The translations under genes and the position numbers were made by a program. Below the pieces are notes generated by a model. That model saw only the letters and a program-made list of their open reading frames with translations, was not told the origin of the DNA and did no database searches. Shown here piece after piece: positions 53,101 through 59,139 of a DNA stretch of 64,000 nucleotides; the stretch's first letter is position 1; each line of letters starts with the position of its first letter. Source of the stretch: Pseudomonas peradeniyensis (GTDB lineage: Bacteria > Pseudomonadota > Gammaproteobacteria > Pseudomonadales > Pseudomonadaceae). Where the stretch lies: contig NZ_JABWRJ020000005.1 of NCBI RefSeq assembly GCF_014268935.2, forward strand, positions 248,001 to 312,000. The letters are read 5' to 3'.

Positions 53101-55271
53101 TTGCGTTGAGCAGCATTGCCACAGCGGCCACCAACAACGCCGTTATCAGCGGTATCAACAACCGTGGCAACCTTGGGGCGGTGTTCAAGGATGTGACCTC
53201 ATCGAGCAGCCTGAAGGGGTATGCCACAGGCGCAATTACCGCCGGGGTTACCGCTGCCTATCTCAACGATGCGTTTGGCATATCCGCCGAGGACTTGAAC
53301 AAGCCTACCTTTGGCTTCGATCTGAGCAAGCTTTCGGGCTTCGGCAAGTTTGCCGGCTACACCGGCTCGCAGGCAGCAATAGGCGCTGTGGCCAAATCCG
53401 CGTTGGAAGGGAGCAGCCTGGGTAGCAACCTGACCGATGCAGGCAAGACCTTCGTGGGCAATGCGCTGTCGGCGGCCATCTACAAGCGACTTGGCGACAA
53501 GCTGTACTTCGAAGGGCTGCCAACCAAGACTGTGGCGCACGCCTTGGTCGGTGGTCTGATCGCCGAGGCCGCGGGTGGTGATTTCCGTACGGGGGCGATT
53601 GCGGCAGGTGCGAACGAAGCCTTCGTCGCCACCGTTGGTGAACACATTTTCCCCGGGGCGTCGCATGAGCAACTGCTGACCATGACCTCGCAGTTGCTGG
53701 GGCTGACCGTGGCCGCAGGTTTGGGGGCCGATGAGAAAGGGCAGCAGGTGGCAGGCTGGGTGGCGCAGAACGCTACCCAATACAACAACCTCGATCACCC
53801 GACTGCGGAGCGCATGCTGGGTGAGTTGAAGGCATGTCGAGCAACCAAGCAGTGCACGGCGGGCCGGATCCAGGACATCGTCGATCGATACGAAAGCATC
53901 TCCATCGCCCGCTCGAAGGCGATGGACGATTGCAAGACGCGTGCGTGTGCGCAGGGGCTGGTCGACAGCGCGGTTGTCATCGACAGCCCGGTTGCCAAGG
54001 AACTGATTGCGTTCTTTAAGAACCAGGGATACGACACCGTCGGTTTGCTCAATGGCAACCCAGGGCAACACCTGATGCCGTCGATGAACCCTGCCGGTAC
54101 CGGCGGCTTGTTTGTGCCCGATAAGGACCTGTTCACCGCGAAACTCATCAAGGAAGGCTGGTTGACGCCTGCGGAGCAAGCCGGGCTTCAGCGATGGGAT
54201 ACGGAAACATCATGGCTGGACAATGCCGCTGGTCGTAAGTTGACGATCGAAGAAAAGGCTACGCTGATCACCGAACTGGGTACGACCGGGGCGCTGGCCA
54301 TCATGGCCGGTGGCCGAGGCGTAGTCGCTGCGACGGGGGGCGGTAAGGGCAAATCCGGAGAGGGTAAGGTCAGCCCGGGCGAGGGCGCGAAGGTCCCGCC
54401 ATGCCCGCGTTGTTTCGCAGCTGGCACCCTGGTGGCAACGCCGGATGGCGACCGGGCGATTGAAACGCTCAAGGTCGGGGATTTGGTGTGGACCAAGCCA
54501 GAGCACGGCGGCAAGCCGTTTGCCGCGGCGATCACCGCGACCCATGAGCGGGATGACCAGCCGATCTATCGCCTGGCCCTGGAGAGCACCCGTACCGATG
54601 GCGCGGTAAGATCGGAAACATTGTTGGTGACACCGAGTCACCCGTTCTATGTACCCGCCAAGCGTGACTTTGTGCAGATGGGCGAGCTACGGCAGGGGGA
54701 TCTGCTGCAGTCGCTGGCAGATGGAGAGGGTGAAGGGACGTCGACTCGGGTGGTCTCGGCGCGGTTGTATAAGCCGGTTGGGAAGACGTTTAACCTGACG
54801 GTGGATGTGGGGCATACGTTCTATGTGGGGGATCTTAGGACGTGGGTGCACAATACTGGTGGGCCATGTGATATTCCTGTTGGAGGGAAGGGGACAGATG
54901 CAGCCAGTAACCAGAATACCAAGTTCAAAAACTTGTACCCTGGTGATGCTGTAGTACCAGGTCCACGCTATGAGTTGGTCATGACTGAAGGAGGATACAA
55001 GTATCGAGTGCCAGGCGGAATGCGTACTCCTAAAGGGAAATATGACTTTATTCAGATGGATGGGAAGATTTATATAGCACCCCCGCGAGAAGGGGCCTCA
55101 GGTCATTTATCCTTGTCGAAAGGAGCGGAGGTCGAGTTTGCGGGGCAGGTTCAATTTTCTCAGAAGGGAGGGTTGAAGTCCTGGGACAATCTTTCTGGGC
55201 ATTACCAGCCTCCTGCAGATGCGGCGCCTATAGTTAAGCTTCCGCAAGGGATGTTTAAGAGTGATGAGTGA
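44199..55271 (+). CDS. CdiA/FHA-type two-partner secretion exoprotein with Hint and C-terminal toxin domain
   Basis: The 3690-residue TpsA protein starts with an export signal and the TPS domain, with the motifs NPNL (IIVGNPNLRGQ) and NPHGITCKGCGF. Residues ~385-1900 are FHA-type repeats (LDNRGG/LDNQGG). A less repetitive segment near 1980-2100 contains CKGKGC, and FHA-2-type repeats lie near 2480-2850. A DUF637-like hydrophobic region is near 2885-3025. From ~3404 a Hint domain appears (CFAAGTLVATPDG, TPSHPFYV, GHTFYVGDLRTWVHN), expected to cleave and release the C-terminus. Residues ~3558-3690 are the toxin; it has YDFIQMDGKIYIAP, GHLSLSKGAEVEFAG and SGHYQPP motifs and no recognised activity. 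GC content drops at the Hint-toxin boundary. No VENN motif was found. Confidence 0.95.
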   Translation: MDIRTPLNQCIALIVAGVLFLNPIVATAAQLTVDAAANANTSIKQAGNGVPIVNIATPNGSGLSTNTFRDYNVGSNGLILNNATNKTQSTQLGGIIVGNPNLRGQAAQVILNQVTGGNRSTLQGYTEVAGQAARVIVANPHGITCKGCGFINTPRATLTTGKPIMDGERLDRFQVDGGDIAIEGDALNATNLDQFDLITRSAKLNTELHAKQLNIVTGRNDVKVDTLQATPRADEGGDKPLLAIDSSALGGMYANTIRLVGTEQGVGVKLAGNMAATTGDIQVDANGKVTLAQTSSAGNLTVAAQSAELTGKTYAAGSASVRVRDEATVGQSLAARDSITVVGARIDNQGVIEAGVEPDNTRNAHGDVTLTGQTLRNRGSVVANRTLDATGSTTLDNQGGTFKGRVTTLTAGQLDNRKGQVLADDTLTVNAHAIDNRDQGLLQGKGKAVVDASATLDNRGGRLVGQGGLQVTATQLDNRDKGLVGSDRQAKLTTHALLDNQGGGKLSADRLDITTAGLLNGGGQLLGGDVLINASADIDNRLGLVSAKRLLDLKAVGLDNSGKGNLLSDGTSDIKVATLDNRGDGIVSSLGDLSLHGKHLDNRGGLVLADRSLTVTGGHFDNRDKGAATTKGKALIDVASLSNSDAGHLQSDGRLDLIAGTVDNQRLGNITAKGDLEAHLGTLNHQGGRLTSLGSLLLTADTIDNQQGGKIGATTVADISAARILNQQGEISSAGKVVLNASELLDNQGGKVIGDRGLALTVQRLLNQNKGLLSGYDRLSLHGTELLNNGGKLSSHQHIDVTLDGQLDNSDAGLIVSDATVTLNAGTLRNNQGGKVSANAALDLTSKGLLDNQGGTLVTNTGLLLKAGRLDNSHLGVISAQDHAELRSGAIDNSAKGNIGARSLLLVATQLDNNAYGRISAAGQIDATLTGLDQNDHGQLVSATGIDLDLQHGQLVNRNGGLLRSPGSLLLRQIGVVDNREAGEISSNHGFSLVANKLDNRGGRVISAQDLTLRIAGVLDNSLQGVLSASHDLTVEATSLDNYTGGSLASGQALKATIGGQLDNHDQGILSAVGALTVTSAGLLNSERGLLSGNTGVTVTTGQLDNHQGGQLISQAAMTVDSAALDNRGGALSSKQAMKLTTGDLRNGADALSQGGRIHSDGALTLVAGQVDSSQGGEISAKGDLLLRVSELIQRQGRLIGEQKLDLDLNGGDLLNQGGLISANGPLNIHNLGKLDNSAGEVTSQQSYNLLAQRIDNQQGRILSDGRLTVEAPLLDNSGKGLISGAQGLLAKGTDLNNSGEGTLSSKDGDLTVTLDGTLDNRELGALVSKGNQQITAANLHNSKGIISSEQAITLSVTDRLDNSGGGLISATGDLAFDQAGTVIDNQGGQINGQAITVVGKRLENAKGQLTSRALLDLTLTGALLNTDGARLVSGADLLLKAGSIANNGGKLISHGLLRVDSATLDNSRGGNLASQQNLVLRLSGDLLNGQDGLLFSEHGKLDIHANALDNQAGTLKSQGGIEVRLDKALNNHGGRLESQAGDLELHAASLDNGGSGMLSAVKGLFKGVFAGLFDNGGGTTQAQSVDIKADTRVNNQGGYLSALGGDNQLDTAEFDNRAGGLYAAGLLHLQGQQLLNQSGKIGAGRIDFDLSGALYNGLGQLESESDLLLRASELDNRAGNLRALGKTGTSRFIVTGNLLNDNGVLATANHDLDLQIGGLSNSGGQLLHTGLGTFGLASDKVTQAGGVLHTDGLLSIGAASWTNDSVLQARRLELDIGRFVQTASGKLLAVESFKGRGGDWTNHGQLASDGSLQLDLTGNYDGNGRLSSLGGLGLSATDIRLSSAASLAGGAGSVVTARNLLSNDGRLTALGGLTVNAASLENRGTLGGAAAVTLAANTLSNQRGLVFSGNDMTLRVGSLSNYYGDIYSLGGLDLAGNGSARAALLDNISASMESAGSMTLAVDTMLNRKEHLSSKQKLVAGYVNVYSDDRCKGKGCELYFSATESWQDVIDQDSPTAFITSGGKLTFAGNAFRNHYSSVSAGGDIAINTAVFENKGAGGGEQRNLTASMYTRDRGQYNAFINAKNQFNQNPGSLTLDQVMAASGYPYASIYDVIDNKTPIAGAVVAPAVVQSAGAVTINATQRIDNSVVRVNQAGAGAINARGDATADARQAQTQVRALNPQLPPDLAQRQVNPVTLPSFSLPQGSNGLFRISSQAGQAAISGDALGATADRTQAGSGTFIAPLASTASADSRAAQTLGADGAAAAQGAVAGSGVALGGLAAGVKLVQGVPERSVPNVSHKYLVETNPVLTDLKQFLSSDYMLGQLNIKPDQAIKRLGDGLYEQRLIREAVVARTGQRYIDGMTSDETLFRYLMDNAIASKDKLSLSVGVSLSAEQVAALTHDIVWMEQVEVNGEKVLAPVLYLAHANGRVAPNGALIQGRDVNLISGGELVNVGTLRATNNLAVSATNIGNAGLMEAGGRLDMLATESIRNAQGGIIAGREVSLTALTGDVINERSVTRLEGRAGGEHVTKDLVDTAARIEAANNLTITAGQDIGIVGGAVQAGGNIDMDAGRDLIIASQEGVDSHEYQRRRVSGHDTSITQYGSEVKAGGNLTATAGQDLSIVASEIEARRDLALQAGRDVTLAAAANEEHSYAKGKKGKTKYERQEDDVEQQSAEVKAGGDLTIDAGRDLRMVASKASAGDEAYLVAGDKLELLAANDSQYSLYDMNKKGGWGSKKTQRDEVTDVKAVGSEITSGGDLTLESGGDQLYQGAKLASGADLTIDSGGSVTFEAVKDMHQESHEKSKGDLAWNSMKGKGSTDETLRQSQLTANGDLVIKAVDGLKVDVKHVDQATISQSIDAMVAADPQLAWLKEVEKRGDVDWRQVKEVHDSFKYSHSGLGAGAQIVIAIIVTYLTAGAAGAMIGNATGAVAGSGSALAASGTATASAVANGAVVGSTVSAGWANVALSSIATAATNNAVISGINNRGNLGAVFKDVTSSSSLKGYATGAITAGVTAAYLNDAFGISAEDLNKPTFGFDLSKLSGFGKFAGYTGSQAAIGAVAKSALEGSSLGSNLTDAGKTFVGNALSAAIYKRLGDKLYFEGLPTKTVAHALVGGLIAEAAGGDFRTGAIAAGANEAFVATVGEHIFPGASHEQLLTMTSQLLGLTVAAGLGADEKGQQVAGWVAQNATQYNNLDHPTAERMLGELKACRATKQCTAGRIQDIVDRYESISIARSKAMDDCKTRACAQGLVDSAVVIDSPVAKELIAFFKNQGYDTVGLLNGNPGQHLMPSMNPAGTGGLFVPDKDLFTAKLIKEGWLTPAEQAGLQRWDTETSWLDNAAGRKLTIEEKATLITELGTTGALAIMAGGRGVVAATGGGKGKSGEGKVSPGEGAKVPPCPRCFAAGTLVATPDGDRAIETLKVGDLVWTKPEHGGKPFAAAITATHERDDQPIYRLALESTRTDGAVRSETLLVTPSHPFYVPAKRDFVQMGELRQGDLLQSLADGEGEGTSTRVVSARLYKPVGKTFNLTVDVGHTFYVGDLRTWVHNTGGPCDIPVGGKGTDAASNQNTKFKNLYPGDAVVPGPRYELVMTEGGYKYRVPGGMRTPKGKYDFIQMDGKIYIAPPREGASGHLSLSKGAEVEFAGQVQFSQKGGLKSWDNLSGHYQPPADAAPIVKLPQGMFKSDE

Positions 55272-55722
55272 TCAAAACATGAGCGAGCAATCTGCAGCAG
55301 AAAGGGTCAAAAAGCTAGTATCTGATCTTTCTTTCAATAGGAATTCTCGCGCTGAGAATGCGCTCTGCCAAGAAATAAGAGTGCTGTCAGGCGATAAGAA
55401 ACTGGAGGTTGTGCAGGCGTTGGCGAGTTTTAATGTTCGATTGGGGGCAAGTGTTGCTTCTCGTGTTCATTTGCCGGTGTCTTGTCAAGTGCTCCTAATT
55501 AGAAGCCTGCTTGCAGTAGGTGAGAGTAATGCAATTAAGTACTTCGTGATGGGGCTTTTTGTACATCGAATGAGGACGACTGTTGTTATAAGGGAGCTGG
55601 AGGCTGCGAAAAGTAAAAGTCCGAATCCAGTGAGGCTGATGGCCTATTACTATTCAAGTCTTAAGGGAATAAGAAATTGTGTTCATAAGAGTGCCCTTGT
55701 TAAGTTACGGCATGGGATTTGA
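55264..55722 (+). CDS. Cognate immunity protein candidate for the CdiA toxin
   Basis: The ~152-residue, mostly helical, basic protein (MSDQNMSEQSAAERVKKLVSDL at its start) carries no recognised family motif. Its start overlaps the end of cdiA; possible starts are GTG 55261, ATG 55264 and ATG 55279. This is the standard position of the immunity protein for the C-terminal toxin. It has the low GC content of the toxin tip. Function is inferred from position only. Confidence 0.8.
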   Translation: MSDQNMSEQSAAERVKKLVSDLSFNRNSRAENALCQEIRVLSGDKKLEVVQALASFNVRLGASVASRVHLPVSCQVLLIRSLLAVGESNAIKYFVMGLFVHRMRTTVVIRELEAAKSKSPNPVRLMAYYYSSLKGIRNCVHKSALVKLRHGI

Positions 55723-55744
55723 AGAGTTTGGGGCAGAAGGCAGG

Positions 55745-55858
55745 AAAAGAGGGCAGATTTATTTTTTCACTCTAATTCCGGCTCCTGGCAGCGAAGGGAG
55801 CTAGCTGTCATGTAGGTGGGCCGAGATTAGAGTAGGGGAAATAAATCTGTCCCCTTTC
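55745..55858. repeat. Inverted-repeat element R1 of the immunity array
   Basis: First copy of a ~115-bp element. The left end reads AAAAGAGGGCAGATTTATT and the right end AAATAAATCTGTCCCCTTT. The centre has GCTCCTGGCAGCGAAGGGAG. Terminal inverted repeats of about 33 bp include the inner CTCTAAT/ATTAGAG pair. It begins 22 bp after the cognate immunity gene. Confidence 0.92.
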
Positions 55859-55944
55859 TGGTCCATTTTTGGTCCCATGGCGTGACTAGGGAGCAGGCAG
55901 ATCAGCTTATGCGAGAAGCTGCTGAAGCTCGAGTGAGGTACTAA
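55858..55944 (+). pseudogene. Toxin tail remnant upstream of the truncated immunity gene
   Basis: An open frame emerging from R1 ends in HGVTREQADQLMREAAEARV, RY and stop, three bases before the next ATG. It looks like the last residues of a lost toxin. The same end (RVRY and stop) with similar DNA occurs before 62853, where the tail is broken by a stop codon. Confidence 0.55.
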
Positions 55945-55947
55945 TCC

Positions 55948-56075
55948 ATGGGGCAAATAAATAAGGATAGTGTTTTTCGTTTTGTAGAGCTTCAATGTCA
56001 GTTGGTGCTTGAATTCATGCGGACACACCCCGACGTAAAAGACTTGACATGGCTTCTCGACTTTCCTAAGGACCG
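55948..56075 (+). pseudogene. Truncated immunity gene cut off by repeat R2
   Basis: The first ~43 codons (MGQINKDSVFRFVELQCQL, then LEFMRTHPDVKDLTWLLDFP, K) closely match the start of the intact 132-codon gene at 62853-63251. Immediately after the codons for LDFPK the sequence switches to element R2, and the remaining two-thirds of the gene is missing. This is direct evidence of element insertion with deletion, or of recombination at the element. Confidence 0.85.
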
Positions 56076-56190
56076 AAAAGGGGACAGATTTATTTTTCCT
56101 ACTCTAACTTCGGTTGCTGGCAGCGAACGGATCTTGCCATCATGTTGGTAGGGCGAAATTAGATAGGAAAAATAAATCTGTCCCCTTTTT
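56076..56190. repeat. Inverted-repeat element R2 of the immunity array
   Basis: A near-complete copy: left end AAAAGGGGACAGATTTATT, right end AAAATAAATCTGTCCCCTTTT. It sits exactly at the breakpoint of the truncated immunity gene. Confidence 0.95.
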
Positions 56191-56192
56191 CT

Positions 56193-56267
56193 ACGCACGA
56201 TGGTGAGTGTTTGATCAAGGGCTGTGTGCCGGCCGACTATATTAAAACGGAAAAAATAGGTTTTTAT
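56193..56267 (+). pseudogene. Toxin tail remnant before the 210-residue immunity gene
   Basis: An open frame leaving R2 reads THDGECLIKGCVPADYIKTE then KIGFYG and runs on into the next gene's start. The polar, end-of-domain character fits a toxin C-terminus. The precise end is uncertain because the frame stays open for another ~100 bp inside the immunity gene. Confidence 0.45.
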
Positions 56268-56898
56268 GGAGCCGAAAACATACGAGCTTTTGAATCACAT
56301 TCCAAAACATGCGGATTATGCCGTGAGTGCAGGAGATTTGGATCCAGAGGATATTCCACAGGATAGAATTGACGCCGTGCTGGATTTGCTTCGTCATGCG
56401 AATAACGATGAGGAGCACTTCTTGGCTGCGAAGTTACTGACCAGTTGGGGCATCCATGAAGGGTTGATTGCCTTGGAGGGGAGAATGGACAAACCTGGAG
56501 GCATCGAAGGAGTCTATTTCCATCGACTATACGGATACGACGACACTTATCACCAAATACTCTTGGCTGTGACTCGGTATTTTGCCAACGTGGCTGATCG
56601 TGGAGATATCGAGGCTGCGAGAATCCAGATCTATTCCCCCCTATCGAAAATCATTGCTTTGGCGAGTAGTGAACCGTTTGAAATAGCCAAAATTTTTGAC
56701 TTCACGAGTAGTGAAAACTACTCAGAGTATGTGCCTCTTGTTGAAAAGCACCTTGTCGCCATAATTGATCATCCCGAAATACATCGCTGGAAAATTTATG
56801 ATGCTATTGAGTTTTTGATAGTTTTCAATCCCGGTTTCGTTGCGTCTCTATTGAAAGAAAAAAACAAGACGATTGATGATTTTAGGCCGGTGACATAA
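56266..56898 (+). CDS. Orphan immunity-type protein (helical, 210 residues)
   Basis: The acidic, probably all-helical protein (MEPKTYELLNHIPKHADYAV at its start) has a HEAT-like feel in LDLLRHANNDEEHFLAAKLLTSWGIHEGLIALEGRM. It ends DDFRPVT. No family is assigned with confidence. Position in the array, low GC content and a preceding toxin-tail frame indicate an orphan immunity protein. Confidence 0.7.
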   Translation: MEPKTYELLNHIPKHADYAVSAGDLDPEDIPQDRIDAVLDLLRHANNDEEHFLAAKLLTSWGIHEGLIALEGRMDKPGGIEGVYFHRLYGYDDTYHQILLAVTRYFANVADRGDIEAARIQIYSPLSKIIALASSEPFEIAKIFDFTSSENYSEYVPLVEKHLVAIIDHPEIHRWKIYDAIEFLIVFNPGFVASLLKEKNKTIDDFRPVT

Positions 56899-56967
56899 GG
56901 GCGGTAGCCTCGGTGCAAAAGCAACTGGTGCGGCTGAAGTACCGGCTACGTCTGCAACTGCACCGGA
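56899..56967 (+). pseudogene. GC-rich remnant, possibly the linker of a lost toxin module
   Basis: After the stop of the 210-codon gene one frame reads GGSLGAKATGAAEVPATSAT then APEK before entering R3. It is GC-rich and Gly/Ala/Pro-rich, like the linker before the Hint domain of the CdiA protein here, and unlike the surrounding AT-rich DNA. It may be the upstream stub of a module whose toxin core was lost at R3. Confidence 0.35.
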
Positions 56968-57136
56968 GAAAAGGGGACAGAGAAAAAGGGGGGCAGAGAA
57001 AAGAGCGGAAAAGGAACGGAAAAGGGGACAGATTTATTTTTCCTACTCTAATTCCAGCTCCTGGCAGCGAAGGGATCTAGCTGTCATTTAGGTAGGCCGA
57101 GATTAGAGTGGGGAAAATAAATCTGTCCGCTATTTT
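56968..57136. repeat. Inverted-repeat element R3 with extra partial left ends
   Basis: The full element spans about 57019-57136. It is preceded by several degenerate partial left ends (AAAAGGGGACAGAGAAAAAG, then AAAAGAGCGGAAAAGGAACG), as if element ends had been inserted or recombined repeatedly at one spot. Confidence 0.9.
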
Positions 57137-57140
57137 CTAA

Positions 57141-57248
57141 GTTGGATTCCAAGACGGGTTCTATATCGGTGGGTCGCAGCAAATTGTGGTCCAGAAGCCT
57201 TGGCTTGTTGAGGGAGTTCAGGTGATTGATTCGAGTCCATTGAAATGA
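57141..57248 (+). pseudogene. Toxin tail remnant before the 87-residue immunity gene
   Basis: The frame starts right after R3 and reads VGFQDGFYIGGSQQIVVQKP then WLVEGVQVIDSSPLK and stop. The stop overlaps the next ATG (ATGA), the normal coupling of a toxin to its immunity gene. About 35 residues of toxin C-terminus therefore survive. Confidence 0.7.
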
Positions 57249-57508
57249 AAAGCCTCAGCGATATTGAAATGATTCTGACAAGAATGATTGAGCTACTACG
57301 TATCGGAGCTTTTAATGATTGGGCGGTAGCTCTTGAAAAATTAAAGGCAGGCTTTGAGTCGGATCCAGAGCGTGCATCACTGAAACTGTTGTCAATGTAT
57401 GGGGGTATGGGCTCTCTGAATGATGTTGTTCTCTACAAGGATGGCCAGCCTTTAGTTTCAGAAAACAATGAATTAGATTTTTTGAGGTCGCAACTTTATG
57501 ATCTTTGA
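57245..57508 (+). CDS. Orphan immunity-type protein, DUF6966-like
   Basis: The 87-residue protein (MKSLSDIEMILTRMIELLRI at its start) carries LLSMYGGMGSLNDVVLYKDG followed by NNELDFLRSQLYDL. This pattern resembles small DUF6966-type proteins found beside polymorphic toxins; the family name is a recollection, to be confirmed. Coupling to the preceding toxin tail by ATGA supports an immunity role. Confidence 0.7.
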   Translation: MKSLSDIEMILTRMIELLRIGAFNDWAVALEKLKAGFESDPERASLKLLSMYGGMGSLNDVVLYKDGQPLVSENNELDFLRSQLYDL

Positions 57509-57599
57509 GAAAATAGTCTTATGGTTAAAGAACGACAGGCGAAGCTGCTGCTCAGATTCCTGGTTGAGTATAGTCTCGTGAAAACATAAACAAGGGGGC

Positions 57600-57701
57600 A
57601 AAGGGGGTAGATTTATTTTTCCTACTCTAATTTCGACCCGTGTGGGTGTAGAAGTGGCGAACAGTCATGTAAGGCAGGGCAAATAAATCTGTCCCCTTTT
57701 T
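57600..57701. repeat. Inverted-repeat element R4 of the immunity array
   Basis: A somewhat diverged copy: left end AAAGGGGGTAGATTTATTTT, right end CAAATAAATCTGTCCCCTTT, with a shortened centre (TTTCGACCCGTGTGGGTGTA). Confidence 0.88.
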
Positions 57702-57811
57702 TACTGAATGTCGTAAGCCAGAATGGTACTATCAGATTCTTAGATGGGCAGGCAGGCAAGGTTGCTGATCTCAGTAAGTTTGCATCGTTTAAGTTTTTGA
57801 GGGCCAACTAG
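57701..57811 (+). pseudogene. Toxin tail remnant before the 92-residue immunity gene
   Basis: The frame leaving R4 reads LLNVVSQNGTIRFLDGQAGK then VADLSKFASFKFLRAN and stop, overlapping the next GTG start by one base. NGTIRFLDG looks like the end of a beta-rich toxin domain. Confidence 0.7.
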
Positions 57812-58089
57812 TGATAGGTTTTGAAGAGTCCCTGGAGATGGTTACTAATTATTTGAGTAAGTCTTCAATGTCGCTGGTTATAACATATTCTGAAGAGTTT
57901 CCTGATGGGTGGCTATTTTGCTTCAACTCTAAACAGTATGTTGAGACAGGTGATTTTTTATTTCAACTGGTTGGGAATGGGCCGATTTTTGTTGATAAAG
58001 ATACCGGCGAACTGCATTTTTTTGGCACGGCATTGCCGCCAAAGGAGTATGTGGAAGAGTACTCTCTGAGGAAGAGTGATAAGAAATAA
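57811..58089 (+). CDS. Orphan immunity-type protein, Imm35/YrhB-like
   Basis: The 92-residue protein reads MIGFEESLEMVTNYLSKSSM then PDGWLFCFNSKQYVETGDF, GNGPIFVDKDTGELHFFGTA and PPKEYVEEY. This layout is typical of the YrhB/immunity protein 35 family, which neutralises secreted toxins. The GTG start overlaps the preceding toxin tail. Confidence 0.75.
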   Translation: MIGFEESLEMVTNYLSKSSMSLVITYSEEFPDGWLFCFNSKQYVETGDFLFQLVGNGPIFVDKDTGELHFFGTALPPKEYVEEYSLRKSDKK

Positions 58090-58116
58090 TATAGGTAATT
58101 ACTGCAAAGGGGGGCG

Positions 58117-58235
58117 GAAAAGGGGACAGATTTATTTTCCCTACTCTAATTCCAGATCCTGGCAGCGAAGGGATCTAGCTGTCACGTAGGTAGGCCGAGA
58201 TTAGAGTGGGGAGAATAAATCTGTCCCTTTTTTTC
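58117..58235. repeat. Inverted-repeat element R5 of the immunity array
   Basis: A near-complete copy: AAAAGGGGACAGATTTATT at the left, AATAAATCTGTCCCTTTTTT at the right, centre CCAGATCCTGGCAGCGAAGG. Confidence 0.94.
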
Positions 58236-58276
58236 CTAAGGATGTGGATCTAATCACTGGGAGGGAATATTTATGA
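58235..58276 (+). pseudogene. Short toxin tail remnant before the 288-residue immunity gene
   Basis: Thirteen codons, PKDVDLITGREYL and stop, follow R5 and overlap the next ATG by ATGA. Only the very end of the toxin survives. Confidence 0.6.
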
Positions 58277-59139
58277 TTATAAAAAAAGCGGCGTTGACAG
58301 AAGAGGCTGGTACATGGGTCTTTCGAGGTGCCCCATACTCTGGGGCGGCATTGGAGTTCATGGACGGAGATCTCATGTGGGGTGGCTTGTACGACAATGG
58401 CTGTTACATAGGTGATTATCGCAGCGAATTTATTTTGGAGGGAGAGTGCGTCGGAATTGAATCTGAACGTGATTACACAGGTGAACAATTTTTTCTGGGT
58501 GGTGAAGTCTATAATGGATTTGCTTATGAGTTTGTCGGTGAGGTTTGTGTCAGTGAACAGCTATTTGAGTATGGCTGGGTTATTGCGGAGGTTACGTATT
58601 ATTCAGGGGGGCAGCTTCGTTCCCTTGAGGTAGGTGAGGATGTCATACAACAATATGAGTGGTATGAGAACGGCGATTTAATAAATGCAATGCTGTATAA
58701 GCGTGATGCCTTCATGATGTCTTTGGGTTTTTCAATGAGTGGATTGCAGCGTTTAACGTTAATGGGGGATTATTTCGGGAAGGTGTCGACGGTTAGTAAC
58801 TCCATAAGATTTCCTGTGTTGAGAGAAAAGAAGGAACTCTCGGAGCTTATATGCGGTTCGCGGTTATCGCTAAGTGGGGATGGTGTTGATGAATCAGCTA
58901 TTAAGTACTTGTTAAGTGGTGAAAATTTAAGCTATGTAAAGGAGTTGTGTGTGGATCGTATCTCCGATTCGCCTGAGACTTTGGGCCGCTTGAGAACCCT
59001 TGACCAACTGAAAGAGCTGAAAGTCGCCGAAGATGAGGGGAAACGTGATTTCTGGCGCAAGTGGTGTGCGGAGTTCAAGGCGCTTCACACGGAATGTGAT
59101 GTGTACTTTAATAATCGGTTGGTTGGCTTGGGAGCTTGA
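58273..59139 (+). CDS. Orphan immunity-type protein with MORN_2/YwqK-like repeats
   Basis: The N-terminal half of this 288-residue protein has repeated Tyr/Gly-rich units such as GAPYSGAALEFMDGDLMWGG, LYDNG, GEVYNGFAYEF and YYSGGQLRS. These resemble MORN_2/YwqK antitoxin repeats. The C-terminal part (LICGSRLSLSGDGVDESAIK, then DQLKELKVAEDEGKRDFW) looks leucine-rich-repeat-like. It is coupled by ATGA to a toxin tail. Its 3' end overlaps the end of the convergent endonuclease V gene by 32 bp. Confidence 0.7.
   Translation: MIIKKAALTEEAGTWVFRGAPYSGAALEFMDGDLMWGGLYDNGCYIGDYRSEFILEGECVGIESERDYTGEQFFLGGEVYNGFAYEFVGEVCVSEQLFEYGWVIAEVTYYSGGQLRSLEVGEDVIQQYEWYENGDLINAMLYKRDAFMMSLGFSMSGLQRLTLMGDYFGKVSTVSNSIRFPVLREKKELSELICGSRLSLSGDGVDESAIKYLLSGENLSYVKELCVDRISDSPETLGRLRTLDQLKELKVAEDEGKRDFWRKWCAEFKALHTECDVYFNNRLVGLGA

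Noticed and set aside
55948..56151. A 67-codon gene continuing from the truncated immunity gene through element R2
   Set aside because: Only the first ~43 codons match the intact paralogue; the rest is read-through of the repeat.
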